A DNA stretch of 64,000 nt from an uncultured Collinsella sp. (GCA_902475245.1 CABRYP010000006.1:6373-70372), one strand, 5' to 3'; positions 26,364 through 35,909 are shown, counted from the first letter of the stretch. The notes: generated by a model from the letters alone, not told the origin. Translations and numbers: made by a program.

Positions 26364-27151
26364 TGGAAAAACCGCACATCGATACAGCTTTTGGTGAAGT
26401 GCCGGCCGACCTTGCGTCGCCGGCGCTCTACCGTATCGATGCTGCCCATCGCCCCCGAGTCGACCGTGCCGAGATGCTGCGGTATCTGGGCTATGGCGGC
26501 CAGCAGATTGAGCCCGAGCTGTCGCAGCGTATTGAGCTTGTCGTTGAACGTTTGGAACTGGACATTGAGCCCCGTGGTGTGCGACGCGTGTTTGCCGTCG
26601 ATGCCACGGGCGTCGACGAGCAGGGCGAGCCTTGCATCCGCCTGGTCGGCACCAACGTTGAGCTGCGCGGCCGCGATATCTATCGCCACCTCAAAGACGC
26701 CCGCTTTGCCGCACTCATGGCATGCACCCTCGGCATGGACGCCGAGCGTCGCCTGCGAACCACGGGAGCCCAGCAGCCCCTAGAGGGAGCCGTGCTCGAC
26801 GCCGCATGCTCTGCCTATGTAGAAGCCGCCGTCGAGCAGATGGACCAACAGGTCAAGGCTGCGGCCGCCGTACACGGACTCGCCGGTAACTGGCGCTTCA
26901 GCCCCGGCTACGGCGACTGCCCGCTTACGGCCCAGCACTCAATCGTGGCTGTGCTCAACGCCACGCGGCTCATCGGGCTTACCGTCACGCCGACCAGCCT
27001 GCTCATGCCCACCAAGAGCGTGACCGCGGTGATCGGTCTGTTTGATGGCAAGGTCCGCGACGCCCAGAGCCGCCCCACCTGCAATATCTGCCGTATGCGC
27101 GAGCACTGCCGTTTCCGCGCCGCCCACACCACCTGCTATTCCAGCCATTAG
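26363..27151 (+). CDS. free-standing MetH reactivation (AdoMet-binding) domain
   Basis: 262 residues matching only the C-terminal activation domain of cobalamin-dependent methionine synthase. In the full enzyme that domain rebinds SAM to rescue oxidised cob(II)alamin. Motifs: RYLGYGGQQIEPELSQRI at the N-terminus, RFSPGYGDCPLTAQHSIV (the SAM-binding RxxPGYG) and LLMPTKSVTAVIG. A cysteine cluster CNICRMREHCRF ends the protein. It starts in the metF stop (TAATG) and ends nine bases before metH, whose product lacks exactly this domain, so the two proteins together make a complete MetH. Confidence 0.9.
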   Translation: MEKPHIDTAFGEVPADLASPALYRIDAAHRPRVDRAEMLRYLGYGGQQIEPELSQRIELVVERLELDIEPRGVRRVFAVDATGVDEQGEPCIRLVGTNVELRGRDIYRHLKDARFAALMACTLGMDAERRLRTTGAQQPLEGAVLDAACSAYVEAAVEQMDQQVKAAAAVHGLAGNWRFSPGYGDCPLTAQHSIVAVLNATRLIGLTVTPTSLLMPTKSVTAVIGLFDGKVRDAQSRPTCNICRMREHCRFRAAHTTCYSSH

Positions 27152-27160
27152 GAGCCCCCG

Positions 27161-29719
27161 ATGTTTACTCCGCTTATCACTCATGATCTGGACGGTGCCG
27201 CGCTGGCGGCACCCGTTGATGCCGCACGCCGTAATGGCGTTGCATACAAGACGCGCACGATCGACGACCTTCGCATTAAGGACGATCGCCTGCGTGCGGC
27301 CATCGAGGGCACGGGGCATCTGCTGTTCGACGGCGGCATGGGTACCATGCTGCAGGCGGCCGGCATGAAGGCCGGCGCCCTGCCCGAGCTGCTCAACTTT
27401 GAGGAGCCTCAGGTCATCACCGATATCCAGCGTCAGTACGTCGAGGCTGGCTGCGACGTAATCACCGCCAACACCTTTGGCGCCAACGCCCACAAGCTCG
27501 ACGGCGCCGCCACCGTGGCAGATGTCTTTGCCGCCGCCGTCGCCTGCGCCCGCGCGGCCGGCGCCCACTATGTCGCCGGCGATATCGGCCCCATCGGCGC
27601 ACTGCTTCGCCCCTTGGGCACCCTGAGCTTCGACGAGGCCTATGACCTCTTTGCCGAGGAAGTGCGCGCCGGCGTCGACGCGGGCGTGGACCTCTTTATT
27701 ATCGAGACCATGACCGACCTTGCCGAGATCAAGGCTGCCGTCCTCGCCTGCCGCGAGAACTCCGACCTGCCCGTCTTTGCCACCATGACCTTTGAGGAAG
27801 ACGGTCGCACGTTCCTGGGTACGAGTCCCGAGGTGGCCGCCGTCACGCTCGACGCCATCGGCGCCGACGTTTTAGGCATCAACTGCAGCCAGGGACCGGC
27901 CGAGCTCCGAGGGCTCGCCGCACGCATGCTCACCGTTACCGACAAGCCCGTTATGGTGCAGGCCAATGCGGGACTGCCCCGCGTGGACGATGACGGCAAT
28001 ACCGTCTTTGACATCCAGGCACCCGAATACGCCGAGGCCGTCGCCGGCATGATTGAGGACGGCGTGAGCGTCGTGGGTGGCTGCTGTGGCACCACGCCCA
28101 CGCACATGGCGGCACTTCGCACCCTCATCGACAACCACACGCCCAGCCCACGTCACCGCAAGCCCAGTATGTCGGTCACGAGCGCCCAAACGGTCGTGGA
28201 CCTTCCCTGCGACGGCCACAAGATCGCCGTCATCGGCGAGCGCATCAATCCCACCGGCAAAAAGCGCCTGCAGCAGGCCCTGCGCGACGGCGACCTGGAC
28301 TACGTCGTGAGCCAGGGCATCAGCCAGCAAGAGCAGGGTGCCGATATCCTGGACGTCAACGTGGGCCTGCCCGAGATCGACGAGGTCAAGATCATCCAAC
28401 AGGCGACCGAGCAGCTCCAGGGCTCCACGCTGCTGCCGCTGCAGATCGACTCCACCGACCCCGCAGCCGTCGAGGCAGCCGTGCGCCGCTACGCCGGCAA
28501 GCCCATCATCAACTCGGTCAATGGCAAACGGCAAATCATGGACGAGATCTTTCCCCTAGTCGCCCACTACGGCACCAACGTTGTCGGCCTCACGCTCGAC
28601 GAAGACGGCATCCCCGATACCGCCGAGGCTCGCTTCGCCATCGCCGAGCGCATCGTAACCGAGGCTGCGCGCTACGGTATCGGACCGGACCGCATCCTCA
28701 TCGACTGCCTGGTCATGACCGCCTCGACCAATCAACGCCAGGCCGAACAGATTCTGCGCGCCATGTCCCTGTGCAAGGAACGCCTGGGCGTCAAGTGCGC
28801 GCTCGGCGTGTCGAACATCAGCTTTGGCCTGCCTGCCCGCCCGCTGCTGGGCTCGGTCTTTTTGGCCGCCGCCTTTGGCGCGGGCCTCGATGCCCCCATC
28901 ATGAACCCGGGCTCCAAGCGCTTTATGGATACCGTCTACAGCTATCGCGTCCTGAGCGTTGAGGACGAGGGCTCGACCGGATACATCGAACGCTACGCCG
29001 GCTGGACCGATCCGTACAAGATCGCCGCGAACCCGGCGGCGGCTCAGGCAGTATCGACCGACACCGCGCCCGCTGCTGGCACCGCCGGCACTGACAGCAA
29101 CGACGACCCGATTCGTCGCATGGTCGTCTCGGGCCGCAAAGGCGAGATCGCGGCCGAGACCGAGCGTCTGCTGGCAGATCACGACGCCATGGACCTCATC
29201 AACAATCACTTTATCCCCGCCCTTGACGAGGTTGGCGTCCTCTTTGACCAGGGAAAGTTCTTCTTGCCGCAGCTCATGGCCTCGGCCGAGGCCGCGCGCG
29301 TGGGCTTTGACACCATTAAGCGGCTGATGCCCGCCGGCGAGATTGCCGACAAGGGCAAGATCTGCGTGGCCACCGTCAAGGGCGACATCCACGACATTGG
29401 CAAGAATATCGTCAAGATGCTGCTCGATAACTACGGCTATACCGTCTTTGACCTAGGCCGCGACGTCGACCCGCAAGAGGTGCTCAAGACCGTGAGGGAG
29501 CGTGACATCAAGCTCGTCGGCCTCTCGGCGCTTATGACCACCACGGTCGTCGCCATGGAGGAGACCATCAAGCTGCTCCATGCCGAGGTTCCGGGCGTCA
29601 AGATCATCGTAGGCGGCGCCGTGCTCACCCCCGAATACGCCAAGCAGATCGGCGCGGACTACTACGCCAAGGATGCCGCCGAAAGCGCGCGCATCGCCGA
29701 AGAGGTCTTTGGGCAGTAA
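27161..29719 (+). CDS. metH: cobalamin-dependent methionine synthase (no activation domain)
   Basis: Transfers the methyl group of 5-methyl-THF to homocysteine. 852 residues, shorter than the roughly 1200 of full MetH. Domains: homocysteine-binding barrel (zinc Cys near 241 and in GGCCGTTP near 308), pterin-binding barrel (VIGERINPTGKKRLQQAL from about 356), B12 cap helix domain (about 645-725), and B12-binding domain with DIHDIGKN (axial His near 744). It stops there; reactivation is supplied by the separate upstream gene. GGAG precedes the ATG. Confidence 0.94.
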   Translation: MFTPLITHDLDGAALAAPVDAARRNGVAYKTRTIDDLRIKDDRLRAAIEGTGHLLFDGGMGTMLQAAGMKAGALPELLNFEEPQVITDIQRQYVEAGCDVITANTFGANAHKLDGAATVADVFAAAVACARAAGAHYVAGDIGPIGALLRPLGTLSFDEAYDLFAEEVRAGVDAGVDLFIIETMTDLAEIKAAVLACRENSDLPVFATMTFEEDGRTFLGTSPEVAAVTLDAIGADVLGINCSQGPAELRGLAARMLTVTDKPVMVQANAGLPRVDDDGNTVFDIQAPEYAEAVAGMIEDGVSVVGGCCGTTPTHMAALRTLIDNHTPSPRHRKPSMSVTSAQTVVDLPCDGHKIAVIGERINPTGKKRLQQALRDGDLDYVVSQGISQQEQGADILDVNVGLPEIDEVKIIQQATEQLQGSTLLPLQIDSTDPAAVEAAVRRYAGKPIINSVNGKRQIMDEIFPLVAHYGTNVVGLTLDEDGIPDTAEARFAIAERIVTEAARYGIGPDRILIDCLVMTASTNQRQAEQILRAMSLCKERLGVKCALGVSNISFGLPARPLLGSVFLAAAFGAGLDAPIMNPGSKRFMDTVYSYRVLSVEDEGSTGYIERYAGWTDPYKIAANPAAAQAVSTDTAPAAGTAGTDSNDDPIRRMVVSGRKGEIAAETERLLADHDAMDLINNHFIPALDEVGVLFDQGKFFLPQLMASAEAARVGFDTIKRLMPAGEIADKGKICVATVKGDIHDIGKNIVKMLLDNYGYTVFDLGRDVDPQEVLKTVRERDIKLVGLSALMTTTVVAMEETIKLLHAEVPGVKIIVGGAVLTPEYAKQIGADYYAKDAAESARIAEEVFGQ

Positions 29720-29744
29720 CACAACGGAAACAACCGAGCACCAA

Positions 29745-29782
29745 AACGTGCCGCATGTGCCACTTGGCACGTGCGGCACGTT
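29745..29782. terminator. hairpin after metH
   Basis: AACGTGCCGCATGTG (29745-29759) pairs with CACGTGCGGCACGTT (29768-29782) with one mismatch. It lies between metH and the PFL gene. No strong T tract follows (TTAGAATAG), so it may be a weak terminator that also overlaps the next promoter. Confidence 0.55.
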
Positions 29783-29827
29783 AGAATAGACAAGACTATG
29801 CTCGTTTTGGCAGATAGGAGTGCAAGG

Positions 29828-31192
29828 ATGGCGATCACGCCCGCAGAAATCGCGGAAACCCGCGGCATGGTTGAGGAGCAGAACCTCGACATCAGGACCA
29901 TCACCATGGGTGTTTCGCTCATGGGTTGCGGTGACGAGAACCTCGACCGCATGTGCACGAAGATCTACGACCACGTGACGCACACGGCTGAGCACCTGGT
30001 CGAGACCGCCGAGAACCTCGAGCGCGAGTACGGTATCCCCATCGTCAACAAGCGCGTTTCCGTCACCCCGGTGGCACAGATCGCCGCGTGCTGCAAGGAT
30101 GAGGACCTCACCCCCATCGCGCATGCCCTCGACCGCGCGGCCGAGACGCTCGGCATCGATTACCTGGGCGGCTTCTCCGCACTCGTCCAGAAGGGCATCG
30201 GCGACGCCGACCGCCGCGTTATCCAGTCCATCCCGCAGGCGCTCGCCGCCACGAGCCGCGTCTGCTCCAGCGTCAACGTCGCCAGTCTGCGTGCCGGCAT
30301 CAACATGGACGCCGTGCTCATGGCGGCTCAGACCATCATCGATGCCGCTAAACTCACGGCCGACCAGGATTCCGTCGGCGCTTCCAAGTTTGTCTGCTTT
30401 GCCAACATGGTCGAGGACTCCCCGTTTATGGCGGGCGCCGTCCACGGCGGTGGCGAGGCCGACGCCGTCATCAACGTAGGCGTCTCGGGCCCCGGCGTTA
30501 TGGCCGCAGCCCTGGAGACGCTGCCCGATTCCGCATCGATGATGGAAGTCGCCGAGAAGATTAAGCAGACCGCCTTTAAGATCACCCGTGCCGGCGAGCT
30601 CATGAGCCGCGAGGCCGCCCGTCGCCTGGATGTCGAGAAGGGCATTGTCGACCTGTCGCTGGCTCCCACGCCCGCCATCGGCGACTCCGTCGCGCGTATC
30701 CTCGAGATCATCGGTGTTGGCACCTGCGGTGGCCCGGGCACGACCTGCGCACTCGCCATGCTCAACGATGCCGTCAAGAAGGGCGGCGTCATGGCCAGCT
30801 CCAGCGTGGGTGGCCTCTCGGGCGCCTTTATCCCCGTGTCCGAGGACGCCGGCATGATTGCTGCCGTCGAGGCCGGCGCACTTTCGCTCGAGAAGCTCGA
30901 GGCCATGACCTGCGTGTGTTCCGTTGGCCTGGACATGATCGCCATCCCCGGCGACACCCCGGTCGAGACCATCGCCGGCATTATCGCCGACGAGATGGCC
31001 ATCGGCGTCATCAACAATAAGACCACGGCCGTGCGCGTGATTCCCGCTATCGGCAAGGGCGTGGGCGACTGCGTTGAGTACGGCGGTCTGTTCGGCCGTG
31101 CGCCCATCATGCCGGTGAACCCCAACGCCGGCACCGTGCTTGCCCACCGCGGTGGACGCTTCCCGGCACCGCTGAACTCGCTGAAGAACTAG
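29828..31192 (+). CDS. PFL family protein (DUF711/UPF0210)
   Basis: 454 residues, related to the glycyl-radical fold family called DUF711. Recognisable stretches: TITMGVSLMGCGDENLDRM, VNKRVSVTPVAQIAA, GGEADAVINVGVSGPGVM, and FGRAPIMPVN near the C-terminus. Biochemical function unknown. In many bacteria a small ACT-domain gene precedes it; none is found here. The start at 29828 (MAITPAEIAETR) follows GGAG by nine bases. Confidence 0.85.
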   Translation: MAITPAEIAETRGMVEEQNLDIRTITMGVSLMGCGDENLDRMCTKIYDHVTHTAEHLVETAENLEREYGIPIVNKRVSVTPVAQIAACCKDEDLTPIAHALDRAAETLGIDYLGGFSALVQKGIGDADRRVIQSIPQALAATSRVCSSVNVASLRAGINMDAVLMAAQTIIDAAKLTADQDSVGASKFVCFANMVEDSPFMAGAVHGGGEADAVINVGVSGPGVMAAALETLPDSASMMEVAEKIKQTAFKITRAGELMSREAARRLDVEKGIVDLSLAPTPAIGDSVARILEIIGVGTCGGPGTTCALAMLNDAVKKGGVMASSSVGGLSGAFIPVSEDAGMIAAVEAGALSLEKLEAMTCVCSVGLDMIAIPGDTPVETIAGIIADEMAIGVINNKTTAVRVIPAIGKGVGDCVEYGGLFGRAPIMPVNPNAGTVLAHRGGRFPAPLNSLKN

Positions 31193-31210
31193 CTGAGGGG
31201 GACTGGCGAG

Positions 31211-31342
31211 GAGCCCCGGGGAGGGCAAATATATAAGGTCGCCTGCTCGGACAGTCCTGACTCGCACGGAGAGCACATTAAGTGCTCTCCGGCTCGTGCG
31301 GAACTCGCGATCGACCTTATATATTTGCCCTCCCCGGGGCTC
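31211..31342. repeat. 132-bp cruciform with perfect 31-bp arms
   Basis: Left arm 31211-31241 begins GAGCCCCGGGGAGGGC; right arm 31312-31342 is its exact reverse complement. Inside is a second hairpin: GGAGAGCAC (31268-31276) and GTGCTCTCC (31282-31290), extended by CGCAC/GTGCG. It ends the PFL transcript region and begins a block of different base composition. No target-site duplication or transposase seen; MITE-like (inference). Confidence 0.85.
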
Positions 31343-31457
31343 ACGCACAACGGGACCTCGGTTGGGTTCTATCCCTTTGGCAGTCGCTTCGCTTCTGCCC
31401 TACTTTGCTGGTATGGCGGTTTGGCGTTGGATCGGTTCTTTCTGATATATGCTGGTT

Positions 31458-31489
31458 GCGGCTCTTCTTTTGGGAGGAGTCGCTTTTTT
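31458..31489 (+). terminator. terminator-like hairpin just before the methyltransferase start
   Basis: GCGGCTCTTC pairs with GAGGAGTCGC (two G-U), then TTTTTT. It ends 20 bases before the GTG start, with the ribosome site in between, so it is placed like a transcription attenuator. Confidence 0.7.
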
Positions 31490-31508
31490 GTTGTGAGGGG
31501 GATGGCCC

Positions 31509-32396
31509 GTGGCTGATGATTTGATTCGTTCCGAGCTGCTTTCTGCTGATTGGAATGGCGAATGGATGCGTCTGCAAGCTGATCGGCGACGGGCTGATGA
31601 TCCTTTTGAGTGGGATAAGCGGGCTCGGCATTTTCGGCCATTGGAGACTGCCCCGTATGCTCGGGATTTTATAAAACTGCTGGCGCTTGAGCCTGGTGAG
31701 TCGGTGCTCGATATGGGGTGTGGGGCTGGGTCGATTGCTATTCCGCTTGCTCAGGCTGGGCATCCCGTGATTGCTGCCGACTTCTCTCCTGCTATGTTGG
31801 GCACGCTTGATGCTGGTATTGAGTACTATGGGCTCGAGGATCGCATTACACCGCTTGAGCTTGCTTGGGATGATGATTGGGATTTGGTTGGACCGGTCGC
31901 GAAAGCGGTGGATGTTGCCTTTGCCAGTCGCTCTGTCACCACGACCAATCTAAAAGGTGCGCTTGCCAAGCTTGATCGAACGGCTCGTCGGCGTTGTGCT
32001 GTCACGATGGTCGCCAACTCCAGCCCGCGCTATGACCTGCACCTGATGAACGCCATCGGCGCCTCGGTTACCCGCAGCAACGGATTTGTATATGCCTTTA
32101 ACATCCTTATTCAGATGGGTGCGTTGCCGCAGGTCACGTATTTTGAATCACCCCGCCGCGACACCTTCGATAGTCTCGAGGCAGGCGTGGCAGACTTTTC
32201 TCGCATGTTCGAGCACGGCAACGAGGACAAGATCGACCGCCTGCGCAACTATATCGCCCACCACATGATCGAGAACCCGCATGCCGGTGAGCCGGGATCC
32301 AAGGGCGTACCGCAGGGACGCTACATGCTCGACCACATCCGCAAAGTCCGATGGGCGTTTATCGCCTGGGAGCCGGTCTCCGTACCCCGCCCGTAG
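31509..32396 (+). CDS. class I SAM-dependent methyltransferase
   Basis: 295 residues. SAM motif I is VLDMGCGAGSIAIPLAQ (about 65-81) and motif II AADFSPAMLG follows. The C-terminal part (from about 165) is a less typical extension with YMLDHIRKVRWAFIAWEP. The substrate is unknown. GTG start at 31509 with GAGGGGG eight bases upstream. Odd: up to about 32000 the gene uses GCT, GAT, GGG, TTG and CTT codons heavily; after that it switches to the GCC, GGC, AAC, CGC usage of its neighbours. This mosaic suggests recombination inside the gene. Confidence 0.82.
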   Translation: MADDLIRSELLSADWNGEWMRLQADRRRADDPFEWDKRARHFRPLETAPYARDFIKLLALEPGESVLDMGCGAGSIAIPLAQAGHPVIAADFSPAMLGTLDAGIEYYGLEDRITPLELAWDDDWDLVGPVAKAVDVAFASRSVTTTNLKGALAKLDRTARRRCAVTMVANSSPRYDLHLMNAIGASVTRSNGFVYAFNILIQMGALPQVTYFESPRRDTFDSLEAGVADFSRMFEHGNEDKIDRLRNYIAHHMIENPHAGEPGSKGVPQGRYMLDHIRKVRWAFIAWEPVSVPRP

Positions 32397-32554
32397 CCCA
32401 TCTAAAGCTTGCATCGTCTTCCCGCCCGGCATCCGCATTCTTTGCGAACTGGGCAAACGCGCTCCACACCACGCCGTTCCTGCGCTATCGTGGGACAGCT
32501 CACGTAGATTAAGGCCCCATTGCGGGGCGCCCCATACATAGAAAGCGAGAACCC

Positions 32555-32854
32555 ATGGCACTGACAGGAGCCCAGGTCAAGCAGCTTCGCAGCATGGCCC
32601 ATCACCTCAACCCCGCCATCATCATCGGTAAGTCCGATGTCAACGAGGGCACCGTCGAGCAGACGGTCGCCTACCTGGAGAAGCACGAGCTCGTTAAGTG
32701 CTCCGTGCTGGACGGCTCCAGCCTTTCTGCCCGCGAGGCCGCCGAGGAGCTCGCCGAGCGCTGCCACGCCGACGTCGTTCAGGTTATCGGCCGCAAGTTC
32801 TCGCTGTATCGCGAGTCCTCGCGCAAGGATATCGAGAAAATCAAGCTCGTCTAA
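32555..32854 (+). CDS. yhbY: YhbY-family RNA-binding protein (CRM domain)
   Basis: 99 residues, single CRS1-YhbY domain: LTGAQVKQLRSMAHHLNPAI, IIGKSDVNEGTVEQ and QVIGRKFSLYR. Binds structured RNA and takes part in ribosome assembly (family knowledge). Length typical. It is followed by an intrinsic terminator and is convergent with the large regulator gene. Confidence 0.92.
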   Translation: MALTGAQVKQLRSMAHHLNPAIIIGKSDVNEGTVEQTVAYLEKHELVKCSVLDGSSLSAREAAEELAERCHADVVQVIGRKFSLYRESSRKDIEKIKLV

Positions 32855-32881
32855 AACCGACTGGCCATACCGAGTAGCCTG

Positions 32882-32914
32882 CGGGCGTCCGATTGATTCG
32901 GGCGCCCGTTTTTT
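32882..32914 (+). terminator. yhbY terminator
   Basis: CGGGCGTCCGA pairs with TCGGGCGCCCG (one G-U), short loop, then TTTTTT. It abuts the stop of the convergent regulator gene. Confidence 0.88.
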
Positions 32915-35909
32915 ATCGCTCGACAAGCACGCGCTTAAGTCTGCCTTCGACCAGGCGCTCATACAGACGCCTTGTCTCGGGCTCGGGCACGCCTTGAACC
33001 TGCTCTCTTAGGTGGTGCATATGGCCGCTGTACAGCTCAACAACATCGCGACGTCGTCCCGCCGCACCGTAAACGCGCATGGCGCAGCGAACCATGTCCT
33101 CGCGCGCCGTCTCCTGGCGAAGCCCCGATTCCACGAGCCAAATTGCCGATTGCAGGTCATTTTCCTCGAGAGCGGCATTCGCTCCCCTAATCATGCAGTC
33201 GATGTACTTGGATTGCATAATGTGGCGCATACGCGTAAAGAACGTGGGATTGCAACCGGTGGGAACATACAGCGGGCCCGCGTAGAGCTGCTCGACCTTA
33301 AGACATAGCTCAACCAGGTGAGGCCCTCTCGCACCCATGCGATTTCCCAAGATCTCGCGGCTCAGCTGGTCAAAGAGCCTTACATCGGTCTTAACGTAGT
33401 CGCCGTTGAGCCCTATGCACTCGTTTTGGATGAGCACACACGACTTGCCATCCGGCGTTGGACCCAAAGCCGAGCGCAAGCGCGATACCGTCGAATACAG
33501 ATTGTTGCGCGCGGCGTTAAACTCGGCATGGGGCCACAACTCCATGGCGATTGTCTCGCGGTCGACCATGGCATCCATACCCAGCGCAAGACGTTCGGCA
33601 AGTGTTGCCGCCTTTTTGCGACGCCACATCTTATCCGTGATGGGAAAACCGTCGCGCTCGGCGCGAAACGCGCCAAACATGCGCATCTCAATATGACCGA
33701 TGGTATCGACAGCCTCAACCTCGCCCGCCTGGAACAGGTGCTCGCTTTCGCCCTCAAAGTCATCGCGTAGTGAATACCGCGACAGCTCGCGCACCGGAAG
33801 CTTCTTGCGAATCCTAACGGCAGGCTCGCCCAGGCAATGCATCGCAAGACGCGCAAAAAGCCGATACGATGGGTCTAAAATCCCCGAGCGATTCATAGAC
33901 ATCCAGGCAGCAAGATCGCTATCGCGGCCCGCAGCGGCCAGGTGCAGCGCCACGATCCAAGCTTCTGAGCCACCGACCTGCGTCTTGCTAATGTCGAGCA
34001 GCTCCGCCTCTTCGCGAACCGATACCAGCGACGTATTGCGCAGATACGCCACGCGCTCCAGCAGCAACGCGTTTTCGCGCATGTACGTAATCGATTCGTC
34101 GGCGAGCTTGAGCACCTGGACCGCGCGGAACTTCGCGTTGACCGGCCGCCCCTCCGCCAGCGATTGCCAGCCCTCCAGCAATAGCCCAAACAGCTGAATT
34201 TGATTGTCGCGAACACGCACCGCAAAGCGGTCGAGCTCGCCAAACGCCACATCGTCGGTCACGGGCAAGCCCGCGAGCAGGCGCCGCGCCGCCAGCACCA
34301 TACGCAGCCAAATGGATGGCGCCTTAAGCCCGCGGATATCGAGCGCCTCGAGTATCTGCGCCATCTTGTCATCGCGCTCGTCGGGTTTAGCAAACGAGCC
34401 GTCGAACAGCTCCGCCAGCATATGGTCGGCCTGTATGAGAATCTCCGCGATGTCGAGCTCGCAATCATAGGCTTTGCACGCTTTGAGCTTCGCGAGAACA
34501 TCGCCGTCTTCCGCTCGCTCGGTTAGGTGGCGCTTGACCTCGATATGCGCGGACAGCATGTCGAGCACCTCGCAGGATGTCTGTTCTTGCAAAACAGGGT
34601 TGGCGGGAAGCCCCAGGTCATTATCGCCGTAAAAGGCGATAGTGAGCGCCTGGGCTATTTTCCAGGTAGCGGGGTCGAGCTCGCGCGCCGCCTGATCGCC
34701 CGCACGTTCGATAACGGACGCCATATACCTTGCGAGCTTTGTATTGCACACGCTGACAGCCGCCAGATACACGCCGAGTGCCTCGGCGGGTGCCGGCTCT
34801 TGCTCCTGCTTTTCCGCATTGATCATCCCCGACGCCGCGCGGCAAATGTCCCCTCCATGCCCGGTCAGGGCAAGATCGGCCCCATACTGCCCGGCTAGCT
34901 CCAACACCACACGGCGGTCCAAAAACGCATCGGCCAGGTCCATGGCCAAATCGCATCTGCCTGCCTTAATCAAAATGCGAGCAGCCCGCGATACCAGTTC
35001 GGGACGGATCTCGGCAACAAGCTTTCGCAACCTCAGGCGCGCATTGTCCTTAGCACCCAAACATCTAAAGGTGCGATCAGACGGATCCACGCCAAAAATC
35101 GGATAATCGCGCACAAAGATGGACTGGTCGACCATCGAAAGCCTCACACCGCACGCCTCTAGCTCCGCAATGTGGCCCTCGCCCATCAGTACCATCAAGC
35201 AGGCAACGATAAACAACAGGTTGTTCTCGAGCGATGCGAGATCGGCCAGCGCCGCACCGTACACGTTGACGATTTCGTTCTCGAGCAACCCGGCAACATC
35301 GCCCTGTCCATACATTCCCGTCTGCAGGGCCGATACCAGCTCGGGCACACCCTGCGTGAGCCGATAAAAATCGAGCGATGTGCTGATCGAGAACGCCGTG
35401 GCCCATGACGAATACTCATAGGCGTGCACCTTGAGCATCTGCGCATTGACTTTTACAGAATCGCCCAGCCCGTGGATAAGCAATCGGTTGGAGGGGCGGC
35501 AGGCAATAAAGACCCCCGTCCCCGTAGCACGTAAGCTGCGGATTCGATCGATGAGGTCCTCGGTTTCGCGCTGCTCGAGATTGGGCACGTTGTCGATCGC
35601 AACGAGCGAATGGGGTTTGTCCTTAAGCTCATCGGCGACAACCTCGAGCTGCATAAAGAGCTCGCGGCCAATCGCGCGGTCGGCCTCGATAATCCGAACC
35701 GGCCCTCGCGTGGGGTCCGATTTAACCTCCTGCACGTATTGCAGCAATACCGACGTCTTACCAAACCCGTCGGGCGCGTAAAGCAGAACGATTCCCGCCT
35801 TGCGCCCTTTAACGATGAGCTCGTTCATCAAGCGATCGCGCCGCACCATATAGCCGCCGCTCGTCGGCATCAACTCGAGGTCGTCCGTATTGCCCAGATC
35901 GTTTACCAT
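32913..35909 (-). CDS. large ATPase-BTAD transcriptional regulator (MalT/SARP-like)
   Basis: 998 residues, soluble. N-terminal NTPase domain (LLYAPDGFGKTSVLLQYV near 42-59 is a relaxed Walker A; SLVAIDNVP a Walker B-like strand), then a long helical repeat region of about 400 residues. Near 755-850 comes an OmpR-like winged helix (HIEMRMFGAFRAERDGFPIT and ARNNLYSTVSRLRSALG), then a bacterial transcriptional activator domain. It has the layout of STAND/SARP regulators with the DNA-binding domain towards the C-terminus. No linked target is obvious. GAGGAG precedes the ATG. Two GACCATATG direct repeats lie just upstream. Confidence 0.82.
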   Translation of the reverse strand: MVNDLGNTDDLELMPTSGGYMVRRDRLMNELIVKGRKAGIVLLYAPDGFGKTSVLLQYVQEVKSDPTRGPVRIIEADRAIGRELFMQLEVVADELKDKPHSLVAIDNVPNLEQRETEDLIDRIRSLRATGTGVFIACRPSNRLLIHGLGDSVKVNAQMLKVHAYEYSSWATAFSISTSLDFYRLTQGVPELVSALQTGMYGQGDVAGLLENEIVNVYGAALADLASLENNLLFIVACLMVLMGEGHIAELEACGVRLSMVDQSIFVRDYPIFGVDPSDRTFRCLGAKDNARLRLRKLVAEIRPELVSRAARILIKAGRCDLAMDLADAFLDRRVVLELAGQYGADLALTGHGGDICRAASGMINAEKQEQEPAPAEALGVYLAAVSVCNTKLARYMASVIERAGDQAARELDPATWKIAQALTIAFYGDNDLGLPANPVLQEQTSCEVLDMLSAHIEVKRHLTERAEDGDVLAKLKACKAYDCELDIAEILIQADHMLAELFDGSFAKPDERDDKMAQILEALDIRGLKAPSIWLRMVLAARRLLAGLPVTDDVAFGELDRFAVRVRDNQIQLFGLLLEGWQSLAEGRPVNAKFRAVQVLKLADESITYMRENALLLERVAYLRNTSLVSVREEAELLDISKTQVGGSEAWIVALHLAAAGRDSDLAAWMSMNRSGILDPSYRLFARLAMHCLGEPAVRIRKKLPVRELSRYSLRDDFEGESEHLFQAGEVEAVDTIGHIEMRMFGAFRAERDGFPITDKMWRRKKAATLAERLALGMDAMVDRETIAMELWPHAEFNAARNNLYSTVSRLRSALGPTPDGKSCVLIQNECIGLNGDYVKTDVRLFDQLSREILGNRMGARGPHLVELCLKVEQLYAGPLYVPTGCNPTFFTRMRHIMQSKYIDCMIRGANAALEENDLQSAIWLVESGLRQETAREDMVRCAMRVYGAAGRRRDVVELYSGHMHHLREQVQGVPEPETRRLYERLVEGRLKRVLVER

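Noticed and set aside
29453..31348. A 631-codon open frame on the minus strand opposite the metH end and the PFL gene
   Set aside because: It crosses two real genes and their gap in antisense, with His/Gly/Asp-rich filler composition typical of shadow frames.
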